NCBI GenBank assembly: GCA_913774725.1 | Contig: CAJYIG010000387.1 | Location: forward strand, 1 to 8,420 | Direction: 5' to 3' | Source: an uncultured Curtobacterium sp. | GTDB taxonomy: Bacteria; Actinomycetota; Actinomycetes; Actinomycetales; Microbacteriaceae | Length of the DNA stretch: 8,420 nucleotides | Shown here: positions 6,261 through 8,420 of the stretch, piece after piece | How positions within the stretch are numbered: the first letter of the stretch is position 1 | Layout of the letters: every line of letters begins with the position of its first letter | Position numbers and translations under genes: made by a program | Notes under the pieces: generated by a model | Database searches by the model: none | What the model was told of the DNA's origin: nothing | Seen by the model: the letters and a program-made list of their open reading frames with translations, nothing else

Positions 6261-6266
6261 CGACGC

Positions 6267-7097
6267 GTGAAGCCGCTCCTGCGTACCAGTTCCACGCTCG
6301 CGATCATCGTCGCCGGGCTGACCCTGGCCGCGTGCACGACCCAGCCCGCCCCGAGCGGCGCGACGGGCAGCGGCGCGACGGGCACGACGGCGAGCGGCAC
6401 GGCCACCGGCAGCGCGGCCCCGACCGGGTCGATCACGGTGTTCGCGGCGGCCTCGCTGCAGCGCACCTTCACCGAGCTCGGGAAGCAGTACGAGCAGCAG
6501 CACCCGGGCACCACGATCGCGTTCTCGTTCGCGGGCTCGAGTGACCTCGTCTCGCAGATCCGCAACGGCGCCCCGGCCGACGTCTTCGCCTCCGCCGACG
6601 AGGCGAACATGGCGAAGCTCGCGACGACCGACCTGGCGACCGGCTGGCCCCGCGCCTTCGCCACGAACACCCTCGAGATCGCGGTCGCGCCCGGGAACCC
6701 CGAGCACGTCGCGGACCTCCGCGACCTCACCGCCTCCGACCTGCAGGTCGTCACCTGCGCCGCCCCCGTGCCGTGCGGCGCGGCGACGGCGAAGGTCGAG
6801 CAGGCCGCCGGCGTCGAGCTGCACCCCGTGAGCGAGGAGCAGTCGGTCACCGACGTCCTGGGCAAGGTGGAGTCCGGGCAGGCCGACGCCGGGCTCGTCT
6901 ACGTCACGGACGTCGAGGGCTCCGGGGGGAAGGTCGAGGGCGTCCCGTTCGCCGAGTCGTCGGAGGCCGTGAACACGTACCCGATCGGCGTCCTCAAGGA
7001 GTCCTCGAACCCGGCGCTCGCCGCGTCGTTCGCCGCGTACGTCCGCTCCGACGCCGGCCGCGAGGTGCTCTCGCACGCCGGCTTCGGCGCTCCCTGA
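6267..7097 (+). CDS. modA: Molybdate ABC transporter substrate-binding lipoprotein
   Basis: A 276-residue extracellular binding protein that captures molybdate (or tungstate) for ModBC. A short basic N-terminus and hydrophobic core lead to the lipobox LAAC with C23, so it is probably a diacylglyceryl-anchored lipoprotein. Residues about 24-54 are a Ser/Gly/Thr/Ala linker containing a tandem SGATG repeat. The mature fold starts at [14 protein letters not shown]63 and S91/S92 (AGSSDL) match the oxyanion-binding serines of Mod[17 protein letters not shown] and [13 protein letters not shown] are further family blocks. C164 and C170 (CX5C) may form a disulfide outside the cell. The GTG start places the signal peptide correctly and sits seven bases after a TANNNT box. 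It is 25 bases after the moeB-like gene and 11 bases before modB. Confidence 0.95.
   Translation: MKPLLRTSSTLAIIVAGLTLAACTTQPAPSGATGSGATGTTASGTATGSAAPTGSITVFAAASLQRTFTELGKQYEQQHPGTTIAFSFAGSSDLVSQIRNGAPADVFASADEANMAKLATTDLATGWPRAFATNTLEIAVAPGNPEHVADLRDLTASDLQVVTCAAPVPCGAATAKVEQAAGVELHPVSEEQSVTDVLGKVESGQADAGLVYVTDVEGSGGKVEGVPFAESSEAVNTYPIGVLKESSNPALAASFAAYVRSDAGREVLSHAGFGAP
6354..6383 (+). repeat. 15-bp perfect tandem duplication in the modA linker
   Basis: AGCGGCGCGACGGGC occurs twice head to tail (6354-6368 and 6369-6383), encoding [10 protein letters not shown] in the flexible linker between the lipidated cysteine and the binding domain. Weaker copies of the theme follow ([10 protein letters not shown]). 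Its length may vary between strains by slippage. Confidence 0.85.
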
Positions 7098-7108
7098 CGA
7101 CGACCACG

Positions 7109-7942
7109 ATGCGCCAGCCGGAGCACACGACGCCGACGACCAGGACGTCCCGCGGCCACCAGCGGACCCCCGTGCCGTGGTGGCTGCCGGTCCCGGCGGT
7201 CCTCGGCGGGCTGTTCGTCGTCGTGCCCGTCGCGGCGATGGTCGGCCGGGTCGACTGGTCGTCCTTCGTCGCCCTGGTCACGTCGCCCGCGTCGACCACC
7301 GCACTCGGGCTGAGCCTCGGCACCGCCGCGGCGGCCACCGGCGTCTCGTTCGTCCTCGGCTACCCGCTCGCCGTGCTCTTCGCCCGCTCGACGTCGCGGT
7401 GGGTCGGGGTCCTGCGGGCACTGGTCCTGCTGCCGCTGGTGCTCCCGCCGGTCGTCGGCGGTCTCGCCCTGCTCGCGGCGTTCGGTCGGCTCGGCGTGCT
7501 CGGCGCGTTCCTCGACGAGCACGGGCTGCGGATCGCCTTCACCACGACGGCGGTGGTGATGGCCCAGGTCTTCGTCGCGATGCCGTTCCTCGTCTCGTCG
7601 ATCGAGGGGTCGCTCCGCACCGGGGACGGCCGGGCCGAGCGGGTCGCCGCGACCCTCGGCGCCGGGCCCACGCGCACCTTCCTGACCGTCACGACGCCGC
7701 GCGTGCTCCCGGGCATCACCTCCGGCCTGGTGCTCTGCGGCGCGCGGGCGCTCGGCGAGTTCGGCGCCACGCTCACCTTCGCCGGCAGTCTGCAGGGGGT
7801 CACGCGGACCCTCCCGCTCGAGGTCTACCTGCAGCGCGAGGTCGACCCGGACACCGCCGTCGCCCTCGCGCTCGTCCTCGTCGTCGTCGCCCTCGTCGTC
7901 ATCGGGACGACGACGGTGCGCACCCGCCCGGTGACGACGTGA
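7109..7942 (+). CDS. modB: Molybdate ABC transporter permease
   Basis: A 277-residue integral membrane permease of the binding-protein-dependent transport family. A hydrophilic 20-residue N-terminus precedes hydrophobic segments at about 26-46, 62-92, 99-125, 140-162, 205-225 and 245-266. The cytoplasmic EAA-type loop that docks with the ATPase is visible at about residues 176-195 ([20 protein letters not shown], with the conserved glycine), followed by [22 protein letters not shown]. The last of these is typical of ModB/CysT-type permeases. The neighbours ModA and ModC make molybdate the likely cargo; sulfate permeases are the nearest alternative. The ATG at 7109 is 11 bases after modA and has no clear ribosome-binding site, so coupling to modA translation is likely. 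The stop overlaps the modC start by four bases (GTGA). Confidence 0.94.
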   Translation: MRQPEHTTPTTRTSRGHQRTPVPWWLPVPAVLGGLFVVVPVAAMVGRVDWSSFVALVTSPASTTALGLSLGTAAAATGVSFVLGYPLAVLFARSTSRWVGVLRALVLLPLVLPPVVGGLALLAAFGRLGVLGAFLDEHGLRIAFTTTAVVMAQVFVAMPFLVSSIEGSLRTGDGRAERVAATLGAGPTRTFLTVTTPRVLPGITSGLVLCGARALGEFGATLTFAGSLQGVTRTLPLEVYLQREVDPDTAVALALVLVVVALVVIGTTTVRTRPVTT

Positions 7943-8420
7943 CGGTCGGGGGAGCGGGACTCCGCGCGCACGTCGTCGTCCCGGAGCGCGACGTCGACGT
8001 CCGCTTGACGATCGGCCCCGACGCGTGCGTCGCCCTGGTCGGCCCGAACGGCGCCGGCAAGTCGACGGTCGTCGAGACCCTCGCAGGTCTCCTCCGCTCC
8101 CGCGACGGCAGCGTCGTGCTCGACGACCGCGACCTGACGGCCGTGCCGACGCACCGCCGCCGGGTCGGCCTGGTCGCGCAGCGCGCGGACCTCTTCGCCC
8201 ACCGGACGGTGACCGGCAACGTCGCCTTCGGTCCGCGGGCCACGGGCGCGAGCGGCCGGGAGGCACGGCTCCGCGCCGCCACGGCCCTCGCCGCCGTCGG
8301 GGCGTCCGGTCTCGCCGTCCGGCCACCGACCACGCTGTCCGGCGGCCAGGCGCAGCGGGTCGCGATCGCCCGCGCGCTCGCGACCGACCCCGCGCTGCTG
8401 CTGCTCGACGAGCCGACCGC
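7939..8420 (+). CDS. modC: Molybdate ABC transporter ATP-binding protein (3' truncated by window)
   Basis: An open frame of 160 complete codons runs off the right edge. It encodes the N-terminal part of an ABC ATPase that powers molybdate import from the cytoplasmic face. Visible motifs are Walker [10 protein letters not shown] (residues 35-43), the Q-loop glutamine Q81 in [20 protein letters not shown], the signature LSGGQAQR (133-140) and Walker B LLLLDEPT with D157-E158. The H-loop and any C-terminal TOBE/Mop regulatory domain of ModC lie beyond the window. The GTG start overlaps the modB stop (GTGA), a standard coupled junction. The N-terminal strand is short and divergent, which is common in actinobacterial ModC. 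It is assigned to molybdate because of modA and modB. Confidence 0.93.
   Translation, partial: MTVGGAGLRAHVVVPERDVDVRLTIGPDACVALVGPNGAGKSTVVETLAGLLRSRDGSVVLDDRDLTAVPTHRRRVGLVAQRADLFAHRTVTGNVAFGPRATGASGREARLRAATALAAVGASGLAVRPPTTLSGGQAQRVAIARALATDPALLLLDEPT

Noticed and set aside
6899..8326. A 475-codon minus-strand frame antisense to modA, modB and modC
   Set aside because: Low-complexity Arg/Gly-rich translation; the opposite strand carries three well-marked transporter genes.
4755..8420. Assigning the ABC transporter to sulfate or thiosulfate because sulfur genes lie nearby
   Set aside because: ModA-type binding motifs, the Mop-domain protein and the MoeB-like enzyme point to molybdate. 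The sulfur genes are on the far side of ispE and the glycosyltransferase.

Overview
The window is very GC-rich (roughly 70% or more by eye), is densely coded, and uses GTG as well as ATG starts. Its proteins look like those of high-GC Actinobacteria. The sequence style (short intergenic gaps, few Shine-Dalgarno sites, TANNNT boxes just before start codons) suggests Microbacteriaceae, perhaps near Curtobacterium. That placement is an impression, not a search result. It looks like ordinary chromosome: no tRNA, rRNA, CRISPR array, transposase or phage gene was seen.

Layout. (1) 1-2021, plus strand: a 5'-truncated flavin-dependent monooxygenase of the SfnG/SsuD-like group overlaps by one base a PLP-dependent O-acetylhomoserine sulfhydrylase (MetY type). 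This is a plausible organosulfur-to-methionine/homocysteine pair. (2) 2031-2963, plus strand: ispE, the GHMP kinase of the non-mevalonate isoprenoid pathway. (3) 3006-4664, minus strand: a polytopic GT39-like membrane glycosyltransferase, convergent with ispE. (4) 4755 to the right edge, plus strand: a molybdenum locus. It comprises a small HTH-Mop fusion (candidate molybdate-sensing regulator), a MoeB/ThiF-rhodanese fusion that lacks the usual zinc cysteines, and modA, modB and the start of modC, which is cut by the window end. Every protein-coding junction from 4755 onward overlaps or is separated by 25 bases or fewer.

How it fits together. ModABC would import molybdate. The MoeB-rhodanese protein would activate or thiolate the sulfur carrier used to make molybdopterin. 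The HTH-Mop protein would sense molybdate and set expression.

Main new observation. A 12-bp dyad with the same 8-base core, GCAGGTGC, lies in both non-coding gaps of this locus: 4690-4701, between the divergent glycosyltransferase and HTH-Mop genes, and 6242-6253, directly against the -10 box of modA. It is a candidate operator for the HTH-Mop regulator. Four genes also have a TANNNT box 6-10 bases before the start codon, which suggests leaderless or near-leaderless transcripts.
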